From: Oreocharis arfaki
Lineage: Eukaryota; Chordata; Aves; Passeriformes; Paramythiidae
Assembly: GCA_013398015.1 (NCBI GenBank)
Contig: VZRR01006749.1
Coordinates: forward strand, 558,001 to 622,000
Direction: 5' to 3'
Length of the DNA: 64,000 bases
Part shown: in pieces, positions 10,110 through 24,161 of the stretch
Numbering within the stretch: the stretch's first letter is position 1
Layout of the letters: each line of letters opens with the position of its first letter
The notes under the pieces: generated by a model
Seen by the model: the letters and a program-made list of their open reading frames with translations, nothing else
Told to the model about the DNA's origin: nothing
The model's database searches: none
Made by a program: the position numbers and the translations under genes

Positions 10110-13100
10110 GGTAGCTAAAATTCCATGTCAATGTTTGACTCTACATTTCGAATTCTGTTTTGCCTTTAACTACTTTTAACACACTTTGTCTTAATTTTCT
10201 TCTTGGATATTGAATTTTTTTATGAGAACTAGAAAACACATAATGATGCTTGGAGACTGCCTTTTTTTTTCCTCTCCTTGACTGGCATATGGTTCTTTTC
10301 TATTAAGGTTTCACACCTCTGGGTGACATATAATCTGTTTGCTAAGAAAATAGGCTTTTATCAGGTTGTGAAAAGTTCCTTACAGAAAGAAAATCCAGTG
10401 TATTTTGATAGTTTGCAAAACATCTGGAACTTTTTCTTCTCTAAATGCATTAAGGCTTTGCTTTCTTAAAGGACTGAAGGCGTCAGCAGGCTCTGAAGGC
10501 AATGGGTGGGAGATGCAATGTGTGCTGTAACCAAAGAGTTTAGAAACCACAGCAATGTTGCTGAAATAATAGAGATAAAAGGGAAAGTAGGGCTAAGCCA
10601 CTAATGCATTCAAAGCCAGCTGGCTCCCAACAGGAATTTCCATTTCAGTTTTGATGGAGCTTGGTGAGGTCACACAGGCTAGAGCTGGTCTCCACTGCTT
10701 CTTGTGCCTGGCAGCATTTGCCCAAGAGACATGATCAGTTTGGGGGCACGAAGTGCAGAACAGAGGTCAGGAGCCTGGCAAAAGGCTCAGGTGTGCCAAG
10801 GTGGCTTGGCAGAGAGGGAAAAAAATCCAGCACAATTTCAAAGGGCATGGGTTTCATATCCAAAACTAATTATGTTTCATCATTTGTGTTGAAAGAAAAA
10901 CAAATTCATTCTGTTCTGGCCCAAAAAAAAAAAAAACAACAACAAAACGCTATCTCCAAGCGCTTTCAATTCAATTGTTAGCTCATGAAATAATTCTTGT
11001 GAAATTATTAATTCAGAAGTATTCCTTTCGAAAATGTCAAACTAAAATATTTTGAGTTTTATAAGCTTGGCAGAAATTTTTTCTTCTGAGGAGAAATAGT
11101 CTTCGAGACGAGTATGCATTGGGACACAGATTGTTATTTTGCTTTTCTAACATTTTCTCCCTTTCTATCTTTCAGGGGTACTTATTGCTTCTTAAGCCCA
11201 TTTAGCACTCCATAAGCTTTCTCAAAATCAGCCACAGATTTCCCAAAAGAGGAAGGAGCTTCTTTTCATAACTCACTCACTATTTTTTGATGTCTAGGAC
11301 AATGTACTGGTGAAAAGTTTTATTTCTACTCACACAGGGCATTGGCTAATGAGTAAATACTGCAATTTTAGAGTAAACATTCAATGTTTACGGCTCAAAA
11401 TGAAATATCAGTGGCTCGATTTTATATGACAACATTGATCATACTGCAGAGATTCAGGTAAACAGGCTATGTATTTACAAAAGCTTGCTGTTTGTAAAAA
11501 TCAGGCACACGGTCCAGTTACATAGGTTTAATGAGCTCCTTGGTGTCTGAAAGGAGGGTTAAATGAAGTGGTTTAGATAAATGTATCTGTCTGCATTTGC
11601 CACAGGCTGAGAGAACTGACATGAGAACCCACCATGCTTACTGGATCCCTCAGTTCCCACTGCAGCCCACCAGCCTCTTCCAGAATGAGATAACTTTTCT
11701 TACCTCATCGGCCACAGGGCTAAGCACGGTCTAGGTCAGTGCAACCACATGATGTTGCCTTCAGAGAGCTCCAAGTGCACTGTGACTCACAAACATGGAA
11801 CAGACCTGCAGGAAGTTTTTTGTGGAACTGATCCACAGCAGCTCTGGTACTGGGTACCAAAACCACCCCTGTTGTTTCATGACCCCCTCTGGATGCACTG
11901 TTTTACAACTGCAAATTATCAGGCCTGCTAACAGTATGAAACCCAATGCAGGCTTTGGGGGTTTTTTGCAAAGCCAGTTTGTGCCCAAAGCAACTCTGTT
12001 TTTCTTACAGAATTCATTCATGCCAGCAAACTTGGGCCACTGAAACAGGGCTGTCCCACCTGGAGAGAACACACCCTGGGGTAGCACTCTGTTCTCCAAC
12101 TGTGATGCTGTACTCCTGAACTAGAGCTGTGGCGCAGCCCACAGCAGATTTTCAGACTGGACTGGTGAGCAAATGTTACACAAGCTGTCCTCACTGGTAG
12201 GATGAGCTGCACCCTCACATCAGGCACAGCAGACACTCTCGAACACTCCATGTACTTGGAACCACCCTGGTGACAATAGCTCTAAATCAGAGTGTAAACA
12301 CACTTGTGCAATGGTACCAAGGTACTTGTGCTGTCTGCACATCCTGATCCGTTGGGAATTTTAAATTCTCGGAGTCATCACTTCAGTGGCTTTTGGGAGC
12401 TGAACACGTAGTTTCAAAGAGAAGGAACAGGAGACTTTAGTAACTAAGACAATTGGCAAACCGTTCTATCTTGCTGCTACCAGAGGTAGCTGAAACATAT
12501 TCACATTTTTTTCCTGGCTCTAATCGGGGGAAGATAGGATACTTAATTATTACTAAAAATAACAGAAGTGCTTCTCTGTTTTTGTTGCTTAGCGCACAGC
12601 TTTTGTATAGTACTAACCAAATGCAGGTGACATTGCATTACATCATAATTTTATAGTTATTAATTTCTTACCTTCTCTTAATTGGAATCAGAAAATGGGA
12701 TTTCTTCGTAAGAAATACAAAACAAAATGCTGCAAGCAAGTAAAACTGGTCCCAAATCTGAAAGAGAAGGTGTACATTTCCATAATAGCTACAAGATTCA
12801 GAAAGATGTGAGACTTTGTTGATTGTGTCTTGGAAAAGAATTAATAATCTTCAAGTGCTTTGTCCTGGTGATTGAAATAAATTACTTGCTTAAATTGCTA
12901 AGCAAGATGACCCATCTGTTGGCCCATGCTTGTTCAGATTCTCAGTAGGTTTATTATTCAAAATAATGACTGCCATATGCAACAGTAAACAGTTCTTTTA
13001 GAATTGACTGAAAGATCCTGTGCTGCTTTTGAAGGCAATTTACAGAAATCACTCATGTTCCCCTCCAGAACCTGCCATTTAACCAAACTCACCTTGACAG

Positions 13101-14205
13101 AGCTATTGCACTGCTTTTTTGTGAAGGCAGAGACAAAACCAAAGCAGAAGCCTGGACTGGATGAGATTTATTCTTCCTGAATAGAGAAGACTGAAAATTA
13201 TGAATTATACAGCTCTGCAGCCCCGAACAGCACCAGGCATGTCCCAGTTTTTTTATTTGCATCACCAATGCAACCATCATATAATCCAGTTGTGGGAGCG
13301 ATCAGTGTGTTTAAATACGCATTACAAGATCTATCTAAGCTGGCAGCAGCCACTGTAAAACTCCCCAAACCAAAGAAAGAAAAAGATTGTCCTAATCCAA
13401 ATTCACCCTGCTTTTTAGAAAATGCCTGAATGATTAGCCAGACTCTATAACGCTCCTTCATGATCAACAAATTCTGTCCATCAGACCCAGGAAGGCAGAG
13501 TATCCCAGGGATGAGGGCTTTCTCTGAGCATATTGCCCCTCACAGGCCCAGAAGCACAAACCAGGAGACCTCCAGCATGAGCATCTCTGTGGTGGGATGG
13601 GGCAGAAGGCAAGGGAAATGGCAGGACCTGAGTCATCACAGAGACATGCCACTTGCTGTCAGCATGCCCAGAATGAAAGGATCATGGCACAGGGAAATTT
13701 GTCTAGACAAGGGAGTGGTTTCCCTGCTGACGAATTAACGAGTGCAGTTAGAGGTGAACATCGGCCTACGTGGGAGATGAGCACCATTGGGTTATTCTCT
13801 CGGCAGCTTCTTCCGCCCTCAGACAGAAGTTAAAGTTGAAAGCTCAGCTTAAGGCTGGCAGAGTCACAGCACTGAGCAAGCACAGTGCAAAAAGGCCATC
13901 TGTGCTCAGCAAGGGAGATGGTGGAGGGGAGAACCCGCACCCTACCCACCACACTGGTGTGCAGATGCCCACAGCTCATGGTGCTGGGTGTAATTAAACA
14001 AAAGCAGAGTTGCCATCAAACACTCTGTGTGCCTTTACAGGTTCAAGGTTGTGCCTTCACTTTGGATTTGATCACCCCCCTCTGTTTTATCATTTTTTGT
14101 CACTGAACTTCTATTAAATTCCACTGGTTCCCATCCTCTAGCCTTTCCCTGTTAGGGAAGGGCTGAGAGCCAGACTTTTACAAACAATCCTCATGTACAT
14201 CTACT

Positions 14206-14221
14206 TAATAAATAAATAAAT
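14206..14221 (+). repeat. Short (AAAT)n array
   Basis: Four copies of AAAT/AATA, too short to be a highly variable microsatellite. Confidence 0.8.
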
Positions 14222-17200
14222 GGCAAGGTTCCTTTTCTTAACTTCCTTTGCCTCTAATTTAGACCATCCACATTTCGTCCCCAGGCTGAACACACATTCA
14301 TTTCGTACAAGACCCATAAACTATGTTAAGACCACAGAGCATCCATGATTTGTTCATGATGTTAGTAGTGACTCACCATGGCCAGATTACAGATGTTAAA
14401 TTGCTGATGGATGGCCCACATCCAGCACATGGTATTCAGCTGAAGTATTAATCACGTGTGGAAAGATCTTTCTTTTCTCTGCTGGTCCCTGTGAATAATG
14501 AAACCTCTAATACCGTATATTGTACTTTACAAGCTTACTGAAATGAACTCTCTTCTAAAAAGAGAAAAGGATAACACTATTAAAGCAGCTGAATGCTGTA
14601 CATGACATGATGACATATTAGGACTTTCTGGACAGCTAAATGAACAAACTCACTTTTTGTTGATTTATGCCAGCAGCACCGGCCTTTCTTTCCTAGGAAG
14701 GGAAGTTTTCTTGTTTCCCTCTTTCTTTGTTGGAAACAGATAACTTATTGAGTGTGATACTGGCTTAACAGACAATTGTTCATGAAAAACACAGTGTCTA
14801 AAGGAACAGGAAAGAAAGACTAAGTGCAGATTTGGACAAGAAATAACTCATCTGGAGTTGGAAATAATGTTTTCCCTTGGTATTCTGGAAGAGCATCTTC
14901 TTCTGAAGCATCTTCTTCTGCAGTACTGAGTGAGAATCAAATATGGGAATCTCCCACACTATTTCTTGTGTTTCCTTTTCCTTTTTCTTTTCTTCTGGCA
15001 TGGGCATTTTCATTGGTGCAAGGATAACAAGTTCTACAGAGCAGTATACTTTACCGCTTGTGATAAGAATGCCCATTACCATTGCCCTTTCAAATTTTCT
15101 TCTGTTTTAATGAAGACAGTAAGAACTCAGACACCTTGCTACAGAGAATCACTATATACTGGGCCTTCAAAAATGTCCAAATGTTTCAAAAGGAAATGCC
15201 ACACTCCAAAACCGAAGTGGCTCGTTCCTCTTAAGGCTCGTCTTAGGAGGTGAACAAAGACAATAATATATCAGAAATAAACAAATACATCAGACTAGGG
15301 AAATAGACAAGAAAAAGTACCAACAGTCAGTCTCTTCCTGAAAGAGTGAATAAATACAAGAAGGTTCTTCTTATGTTGCACTGCAGCCATGTATGAAGCA
15401 AGGATAACAGTGATTCAAAAAATCAGAGGCTTGGAAGTATTTTCCTATGCTGCTGAAAATCTCGCCATTAATACAAATCATATAATAGAGCATACTCTGC
15501 TCCCCAGTACAAGACAAGCGGATGGTTTTGATATGACCATGACTGTCCCTTCAGAAGGCAAATTCAGAACTGAAACAATGGGTTGCTGGATCATTCAGCT
15601 TCAAGGCTGATGGAGATTTCTGGTAATGGTATTATGGCTAAGTAGGGACAGTCCCTGAACAGTCAGAGGTAGCAGAAATGACATCCTGGTGCCTGTAAAT
15701 GCCGAAGGAACAAAGCACCTGGGAGAACATTTGGCCTCAAGGCTGCTGCTGCTATTTTGGAAGATGTGAGTTTACTTTTTCAGGGAAAGGAAGCAATTAC
15801 TGTAAGCATGTGTGGAGCCACAGAAGAGACTACTGCAAATCTCTCTCGATAGCCATGGCCAGCTATAAATACTTCTATGCTCTCTGTGCCATAGCATGAG
15901 ATGATAACTGATATGTTCAGACAGGGATGTCAAGAGGGGGATGGGGACTGGAAACTCCATTTCAGGCGCCAAGACAATTTTCTTGAGAAAGGAAATCTGA
16001 AACCAGCAGAGGATGGAATGCACTTCATGCAGAGGCACTGCTGTAGGCTTTGGCCTGCACACCTCACACACACTTCAGTCCTCTAGACACCATTTAGAGG
16101 GGGCTTGAACAGGGAACAAACTGGTTTGGGGTCAATATCACCCTAGTTTAATTAATCACTACTGCATTAGAAGTAGTAACTGGGGAATTATAATGATAGT
16201 TAGTCCATATGAAGCAGCTGCAAAGCTTCTTAGCAACTTTAAGAATGACCCTTCAACCTTTTCTCATTACTCATATGATTAATGCTTATCCACGTGAATA
16301 GTCTCATTGATTTAACTCACCCTACTTCTATAGGTAAGGACTTCAGAATCAGACAAAAAATATAGAACTATACTCCTCCCCCATTATTTCAAATCCAGCT
16401 TTAGTTGAGTGAAGTGATTCACTCAATAGACCTTGCCCCACAGAGAAGGGCAGTAGATAACCTACTATGTAACTAGGGGTTCCACTTTAACTAGAAGAAC
16501 GATATCAGCATCCATAGTGTAATCTGTCTTTTTAGTCCCACGCGTACCAATGATGTTGTTGAAAGTTATGTTTAAGTTGGATGTTCATGAGTAATCTTTA
16601 AAAGCAGTCTCCAATTCAACACATGAAAAATCAAGAAGAAAAAAAAAAAACTGCACAAAATACCAAAAAAGAGAGAAAGAATAATAGAATCTCTTGTTAA
16701 AGTTTCAATTTAAAAGTTCTTTTACCCAAATATGTTCAGTTTTGCAATGCTGACTTTATTTTATGATTTTTTCAAACGATTTTTACTAGTCCAGTAAGTA
16801 TTTGTGGATGGCAATGTGCTTATTTTTGCCTGGAACACCAATATAATGCTATTCCACTCCGTGTGGTCTGTATTTTTGACATATGCAACAAGCCTAGACA
16901 ACTTTCTCAGTACCATTACTCACTGGGAATCTTTAGCTCATCTCTTGTTCTGTCCCTAAGAGGCCTTCATCTATCTTTTTCAACAATTTTTCTTCAACTC
17001 CTTATGAATCACTTTGCTGCTGTCTTAGAGAAAATCCCCTCTATTATGAGGAGCTGCTTCTCTGAATGGGAGAGGGAAGCTAAGAGAACACTGTTCTTGT
17101 GGTAAGGACTTCATACAGGTTTTCATCATGGAATCATCACAAGTATCATAATCCATATTCCAATTAAAGCTGTAGGGTATTTTTTAAGTGACACATACCA

Positions 17201-20200
17201 GGGGACTTCCATTGGATGCACCGGTATGTGCCTGCTGTTAACACCTCTCCATCAGGTTTGCATTCAATACACAAATCACACCTCTGCAGTCAAAACTTGT
17301 CTCTGTTCTAGGTATTCAGTAACAGCTGCCCTGTTCTAGGCAGCGTGCTGGACAGACCCAATTTGGCAGTGGTAGCAAGAGATTTATGGCCCACTTCAGG
17401 TAACATTTCAGCTTCCATAAATAAGGACATGGACCTCTTTACATCACCAAGCGAAGCCTTATTCTCTGTCTGTATATCAACACTCAATTTCAGGTGGTAT
17501 GTGGCATTTTTTTCTTTGCTGCTGTGTCAAAAAAGTTGCTCATCTCCAGTTTTACAACACAATCAGAAGAAAACTAAACAAATAGACACAGTTAGAACAG
17601 TTATGGATAAATCAATTTCATATTTACCAGTATTGTACCTTTAACTCTGGATTTTTTCATTACCTCCTCCATTTCTCAAAGTCAGTTAATGTCAGTTTCC
17701 CATGATTTTCAGACGTATTTGTACATCAGCTGTCACACATGAACAACTTTCCCATTATTTGGGGCCTTCATATCATTCTCTTTCTGCACCAAAAGAGCAG
17801 AAATACTTGTCACAGCGTCAGTCCTACCATGATCACACACCTTCTTGGGTTAATTTCTCATCCTGGTACGTTTGTCCTCTGATGGAATTACTAATATTTA
17901 TTACTTAAATTTACCCTAGCATTCCTGGTCTTCTAGTTTGTTCAAGACCAAAACATCATCTATATAGAATGCACTTGCTCTCTGTAATTAAAATGCATTA
18001 CATTCACAGCAGAGCACCTTGGGCACCCCAGAAGCTCTTCATGGAAATTGTCTTTCCCAAAGGATGTGTTGAATATGCATAAACAAATACTCTTGGTTTT
18101 AAGAGGACGTGTGATCATGGAATTGTGTCTTTCAGACAGAACTGATGTAATTAAAGAGTGAAACACCGGGTCAGTGCAGCTTATAGCATTCCTAAGGTTT
18201 CACACCGAGCTCAGAAGTCTCATCATACCTGCCTCAGTGTAACAACACACCTCTTGTGCAGTTGTCTCTTCTCCACTGCTTTCCAGTGCCCAAAACGTTC
18301 AACTGTTTGAAGGCACACTTCAGTGCCGCACACTTCCCAGTACCACACTCTTCCAGCTCTTCCAGTACATCCAAGATTGCTCCTATAGAACTGTCCCTTA
18401 AGTCTCTCCTAGCATCCCAGACACTCCCTCTACTGGGATTCAGAGGTTCACTTACTCAAAGCAAGACAATAACAGTGAGCTGTTCTGACAGAAAGACTTT
18501 CTACTTCCTCCTTTCCACAAAACTAGCAATAAACAAAGCCAAAATTTGACATTTTCAATTTGCATGTTAAACTTTTCTCCCAGCTCCTACTAACTTGGAG
18601 CAGCTTGGAACGGAGCCAGACAGATGTGAGGATGTAGTTTATCTGGGAAGGGAAACTAGAATATAATTTGGCAATTATTCTGGGAGGAAAAGGCATGCCA
18701 AAGGGAGCCAAGCCTCTGAAGTAAAACATACATCGCTCACCTCTTCTCCCACTCTTCAGCAGTAAAGTGACATACGTTTATTAATATTTATTGTCACTGA
18801 GCAGCATACAATAGTTTAGAGAAATTATTGGCACCAGAAGAAAGGAGGTGAGCAAGAAGGGGATGGGCAAGAGGGCTGGGTGAAGTTGAATAAGCTGTCC
18901 CAACCAGCAATGATAGTGGGTTTGGCTAGTCATTTTGAAAAGCTGCTATGACCAAAGAAGGAGAAATTTCTCTGAGAATGGGCTCTCAGATGAAGGTTTC
19001 CAGTGCAAGAAAGTCCTAATTACAAATTAACCAGGCTAACTCACTGTAAGAGGGATGCTGTCAAGTTTGCTTTCTTCCAGATGCACAAAGCAACTTCCAG
19101 AACAAAAAGCAAACTCACATGACCAGCAACTGACCCTGTTTCCCAGCTATCAGGGTGAAGGAAACTCAGAGCTGTCTGCAAGTAGTGCAGCTGGGTCCCC
19201 AGCACAGGACCAGAACAGCTGTGGAAGGACTTAAGGGGGGCACTGATACCTATCCCAAAGCAGCTCAAGGCACTGTCAAGAGTTTTCAGTCCTCACCACA
19301 GCCAGTGATGGAGTTTAAAAGCCAGCAGAAACACTTGCCCATAACTTATATATTTCACTCTCCAGTGAAGCCAGTGACAGGTCCCCTCCCACTAGCTGAA
19401 CACCGAATTTATCAAGAGCAGACATCTGTGGCCACCGTCTACTGGGACCACCCATCAGCAGCAGAAAATGCCTTCATGCGCTCACTGAATATCAGAAGGT
19501 CAGAGGTCACTTGCTCCTACCAGTTGACTAAAAGTACCTCCATACAGCCTGAACGAAAGGTCATTTTAAGATACTGTGCAATTCACTGTCAGGGCACAGC
19601 TCAGGACAGGACAAAGGCAGCAGAAGGAGCTAGCCTTGTTCCAGCCCTTCTCCAGCTTCAGTAGGAGAAGTCATCTAATTCCCTACAGTAACAATATAAA
19701 CCATAAGCCTCTAATCAGCCACACTTTGTATTGCAGACAGAAATGCAAGCAAAGATATTTTCCCCTTTCCAAAAATAGCTTTTTCCCTTTTTTTTTATAT
19801 TTTAGAAAATGACAACATGAGGAAAAAATACCATTTTGTTTTTCTGTAAGCTTTACATCTTTCTGGCTCCAGAGAAACTGGTAGCAGCTGGTTTAATTTC
19901 CTCAGTTTCCCATGTCAAAGGTTCAAACACAGTTGTAGACACTCTTTATGAATGAAATGTTCTCCTGCTCTTTGGATCAAAAAACTTTAAACAAAATCAG
20001 ATGGCTCCATTTCAGTGTGCTGGGAAGGCCTGGGCAAACTCTTTATAGATACATTTCTCCTCGAATTTACAAGAACTGCTCTGCAATGATATCTCAACAG
20101 TAAAATACTGTCTTTTAGTGGCCATCCAGTTTTCCTCCTTTGGTTAACTCTGCCCGGTCCAAAAGAAACTCACCTTTTGTCAGAGCTTCAGAAAAGCCTG

Positions 20201-20615
20201 ATATAAATCTAGATTACATTTCATTTGCCCCAAAACCTTTTTCAACATCAAATAAAGACCAAGTAAAAGTAGAAAGAAAATAATGACCAGAAGGGAGGGG
20301 CAGTAGAGAATGAATTGGGTAGGAAAAACATTGAGAAAGGTGAAAAAATAATCACAGGGAAAAACAGATGTCAAGTGTAGACCTATTGGTGTGGGCAATG
20401 AAGACTTACAAAAGAATCTGTGCATAAAGAGGCTCTGACAGCCCAGAAATGTCTCCCAGCAGCAGCTGTCAGGAGTGGGAGGACAAGCCCTATTCCTCTC
20501 CTCCAGAAGAGATGATAGTTTCCTATTGTGAGAGTAGGTGCTAATTATTATTTCCTTTCTAGAATGAAGGGAGGCTTTTAAATCTATCCAATGCATCAGT
20601 AAATAATCCGTGATT

Positions 20616-20662
<47 letters not shown>
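20616..20662 (+). repeat. (GATA)n microsatellite, about 12 copies
   Basis: Uninterrupted GATA tetramers over 47 bp, followed by a GATG variant. Read on the minus strand it gives a repetitive LSIY peptide in the frame at 20559-20846, which is an artefact of the repeat. Confidence 0.97.
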
Positions 20663-23600
20663 GGATATTTGGCAAGATGGAATGGTAAGGGGCTCTCCCT
20701 GTTGAGGCTGAGAGGCAAAATTGAAAACAAGAGTTCGTGGGAAAGTTTAGTGCCTGTGGTGTGGGGTGCATCTGGTTATCCATGTGGGGGGTTTCAGGCA
20801 GTGGGACCACAGGCTGTGTGACCACAAGGTATGTGATGAGCTGCATTCCTAGCAGCTTGCAGATAATGAATGGGAAGGCTCTTGGGTTTTCCCTGCATGC
20901 ATCAAGTGCAAAGGTTCACATTTTTGTTCAGCCATACACCAGCAGTGGAAACCAACACCAGTCACTGGGGGAGCCTTTTCACTTCAGCAGGTGAAGGTGC
21001 TGACTCCACTTTCCGCAGGCAAGCCAGACCTCGTTTTGCTGACTGAAGAAGATGCCACTTAAATTAAAACTTGTGTAGCCATATGTTTCAAAACTGTGAG
21101 TCATATTTTATACAAGAATGACTGTGACAGGCTGCGTATTTGTGCTGATTTGTTGTATTTCCACAGCGCCTTGTGGAATAAAGCTATCAAAGTTTGTCCC
21201 GTTTATAAGTTAAAAGGATAACTAACAATCCTACCTGCAAAGCATTCCTTGTGTGAATTAGGTATTACAGTTTTAAAAAAAGACACAACTTCCATATAAA
21301 TTATGTTTTCCTATAATGTTGAGGGATCAATTTATAATGCATGATTGTATGTACTTAAACCATCCCATTTTACCTCAGAGCACACCATTTGAATGCTGCA
21401 TTTCACTTATGCTGGAAACCTTGGGCTTCAAACTACATGTAACACAACACAGCAGAACAAACCAAAGAACAAAGTGGCCCAAATCACAGTCCATCACACC
21501 ATTAGATACAGTAAGGGGACCTCCAGCACAGCAGATGGGGTTGAGCACATGGGTGTGTGTAAATACCTAGAAAACTAAACTTTTGTCAGTTTTGACAGCT
21601 GACACCAGTCAGAACACAGAGCTGAGAGCCATTGCTAGGGAACACATGAGGCTCTGCCACCAAGACTCACATCTCCACACCAATAAGTGCAGCCATCTGG
21701 AAAGTCTCAGTAGAAAATGCTGAAGACGATACTGCTTGGATCAATGGACTACCTGGAATCTAGGAGACGCATCTTGTTTTCAAGGAGGAATGAGAATCAT
21801 ATGGAGTAGGACTAAGGAAGGCTAAACAAAGAGACCAGTAGGAATCTGCCTGGACTTACAGAAGGGTTGGGGCAAAATAAAGTCTTAAGTTACTTTGAGC
21901 AGTTTATCTAGAAGGCAGTATTGTGTCAGGACCCGGGAAATTAAGGGAAATGCTGCACAAAGAGGACCAGTGGTGCCCAGAGGAAGATTGATGTGGGGCA
22001 CTGCCTTCAGAAAGCTTCCTGCTTTGTTTCTCTCAAGTATCCTGGGAAAGACCCATGACATACTAGAGTAGTGAACAAAATCTGTATCTGTTTTCCTTAT
22101 CTGGTGTCGCCTGTTCCCTGAAGGAGATAACTGCACTGTAGGCAGTATGACCACAAGGGGTGGGAATGATTACATTTAAGACATGGTGTAAACCAGAAGG
22201 GCACATTCACAGCTGTTTCAGCTGCTTGGGTGGAAGAAAGAGCAAAAAGCTCCAGTGTCCCAGCAACGCAGGCAGCGGCACTAAGAGGGAGCAAGCATGG
22301 CCCCAGGGTGAGGCGCAAAGCAGCTCAAGGACTCACCAGATGGACAGTTTCACAACATGTCCATAATCCATCAATGGGAGGCAGAGAGGAACATCTTCAA
22401 CCCTGTGACAAGAGCCATGTCCAGGTCTCAGCCCCAAGTTGTCCCAAAGACAACGTAGGAAGGCATGACTCCATTGGCAGTGCAGTCGGGATGTTCATGG
22501 CTCCCCACAGTCACACAAATGCTCAAGACAGCTCCCTGCTAAACTCTAAGATGAAATAACATTTTGATCACACTAGGGAGTGGAGGCCAAACCGTGTTGT
22601 TAACACAATTCTCAGATTACTGACACCTCACTTTAGATGTAGCCTAAATGGCAGTCACTGAAGCACTTACCACACCAGTGGTATTAGATTCTACCAGATT
22701 TCTACGGATCCACAACCTGCAATTAAGTAGTCCACACAGGTACCTGGGGAACCCAAGTCCTATTCAGTTTGGAAATAAACAGGTTGTATAAGGATCCACA
22801 CTTCTTTGTGCAGGTCTGCTCAGCCCATGCTCCTTCAGCATCCCTGGGCTTGGAGGCTCTCCTCACAATTTTGCACTTTTCAGTGAAGGGAAGAGTTCAT
22901 CCCCCACCCTTGTACCCTAAGCACCTCAACCTTCTGATTTATGGCTACAAGGAAAAGCAGTCATGCAGACACACACCAGAACAAGGGAACTTTTAGAATA
23001 AAAAGAGCATCCAATGTTTTAAAATCTGTTAGGGAACAAAAGAGGGAGAACAAAAAACCTTTTATTTCTAATCATACACTAACTGTTAAACAACAGAGAG
23101 AGCTCAGCCAAAGTAACTCTTATCAGCTCAACTATGATGTTTCTTCCACCCTCCTCTGCAGCACACACACAAGTGTGTGGCCACAGTCACACCAGCTCTG
23201 AACTAGACTGGTTTTATCCGATATGGTAAGTCCTTAGTGACAAAGTAGAGTCAGTGCCAGAAGCAGGATTCCCATTTAAGAGCTATTGACCTATCTTCTT
23301 GTGAGATGGATTAGTAAAGCTTCCAGCTCCTGCCCCACTAGAGACAGGGCACAGACCTAGGGAGTTCGATGTTGAGACTGTGCCTGCTGCAGCTGGCTGT
23401 GGTTTGGTCTCCTCTTGCCCACTACCAAACAGCAGGAAGAACTGCCCCCTTAGAAAGATGGTTTTGACTGAAGAAAAGAAGCGTGTGTAATTCTATGTCA
23501 GGTGAAGTTTCTTTGGCCACATCTGGCAAAGTTGCAGAATTTCTACACTCCACTGAGATTTAGAAGAGCATATGGTTTCCACTACAGCAAAACAAATCAC

Positions 23601-24099
23601 TCCTTGAACAAAAAGCTCTGAAAAGGAGTGGGAAAAGGAAGATGAAAGTTTCAAGTCTGTTTGTAAATTATGCATTATCCGTGCCTGTAATGCCCCAAGG
23701 AGCCATAAATTTAGAGGTTTCAACAGAAAAGCCTATAGCTGACACCTTACATTCGTAAAACTCATTACTATCCCTGGAGTGAAAATGAAGGGGGAAAAAC
23801 AGTGAATAAATAATTGAGAACATAAGAACTTTTCATCATTTCCTTTTGCTCTTTTTCAGCTTTTCACTACAGTTTCAAGACCAATATTGGATTCACATCA
23901 GCTGTGGTCTTAGACATGAAAAGTGACAGTATTTTTCTAATGCCTCTGATTGTAAAATTGAGACAGTTTAATTAATCTTACAAGTACAGATCATGAAAAC
24001 AAGAACTTGAAATCTAAGACATTTTCACATTCAACATTCAGTTCTACATCTGCCATAGATACCAATTCTGTAAACTGCATCCAAAACTAACCCGACTGG
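20663..24099. other. Unique non-coding DNA, no gene recognised
   Basis: No frame above 110 codons and no repeat family recognised. Several short overlapping frames at 21.9-22.6 kb lie in a locally GC-richer patch and look like chance. Confidence 0.55.
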
Positions 24100-24161
24100 C
24101 AATTTTACTTTTGGTGCATCTGGAATCTCACAATTTTACTTTTGGTGCAGCTGGAGTGGCT
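24100..24161 (+). repeat. 31 bp tandem duplication
   Basis: 'caattttacttttggtgca' plus six more bases occurs at 24100-24124 and again at 24131-24155, 25 of the 31 bp unit, with a single T/G difference. The copies are head to tail, so this is a young tandem duplication. Confidence 0.9.

Larger units (their letters stand above)
9816..20615. other. Unique non-coding DNA, no gene recognised
   Basis: About 10.8 kb without a supported gene. It holds A-runs at 10092-10109, 10923-10936 and 16639-16650, and a short AAAT array at 14206-14221. Two frames were examined. One at 15389-15610 (73 codons, plus, ATG start) has a mildly coding-like first-base bias. The other at 19155-19664 (169 codons, plus) opens on GTG, so its eukaryotic start would be internal. 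Neither resembles a known protein. Confidence 0.55.

Noticed and set aside
15389..15610. 73-codon plus-strand ATG frame with mild coding-like bias
   Set aside because: Too short to stand alone, no homologue recognised, no flanking splice sites examined that support it.
19155..19664. 169-codon plus-strand frame
   Set aside because: It opens on GTG; the first ATG is internal. First-base bias is weak and no motif is recognised, so chance is the simpler reading.
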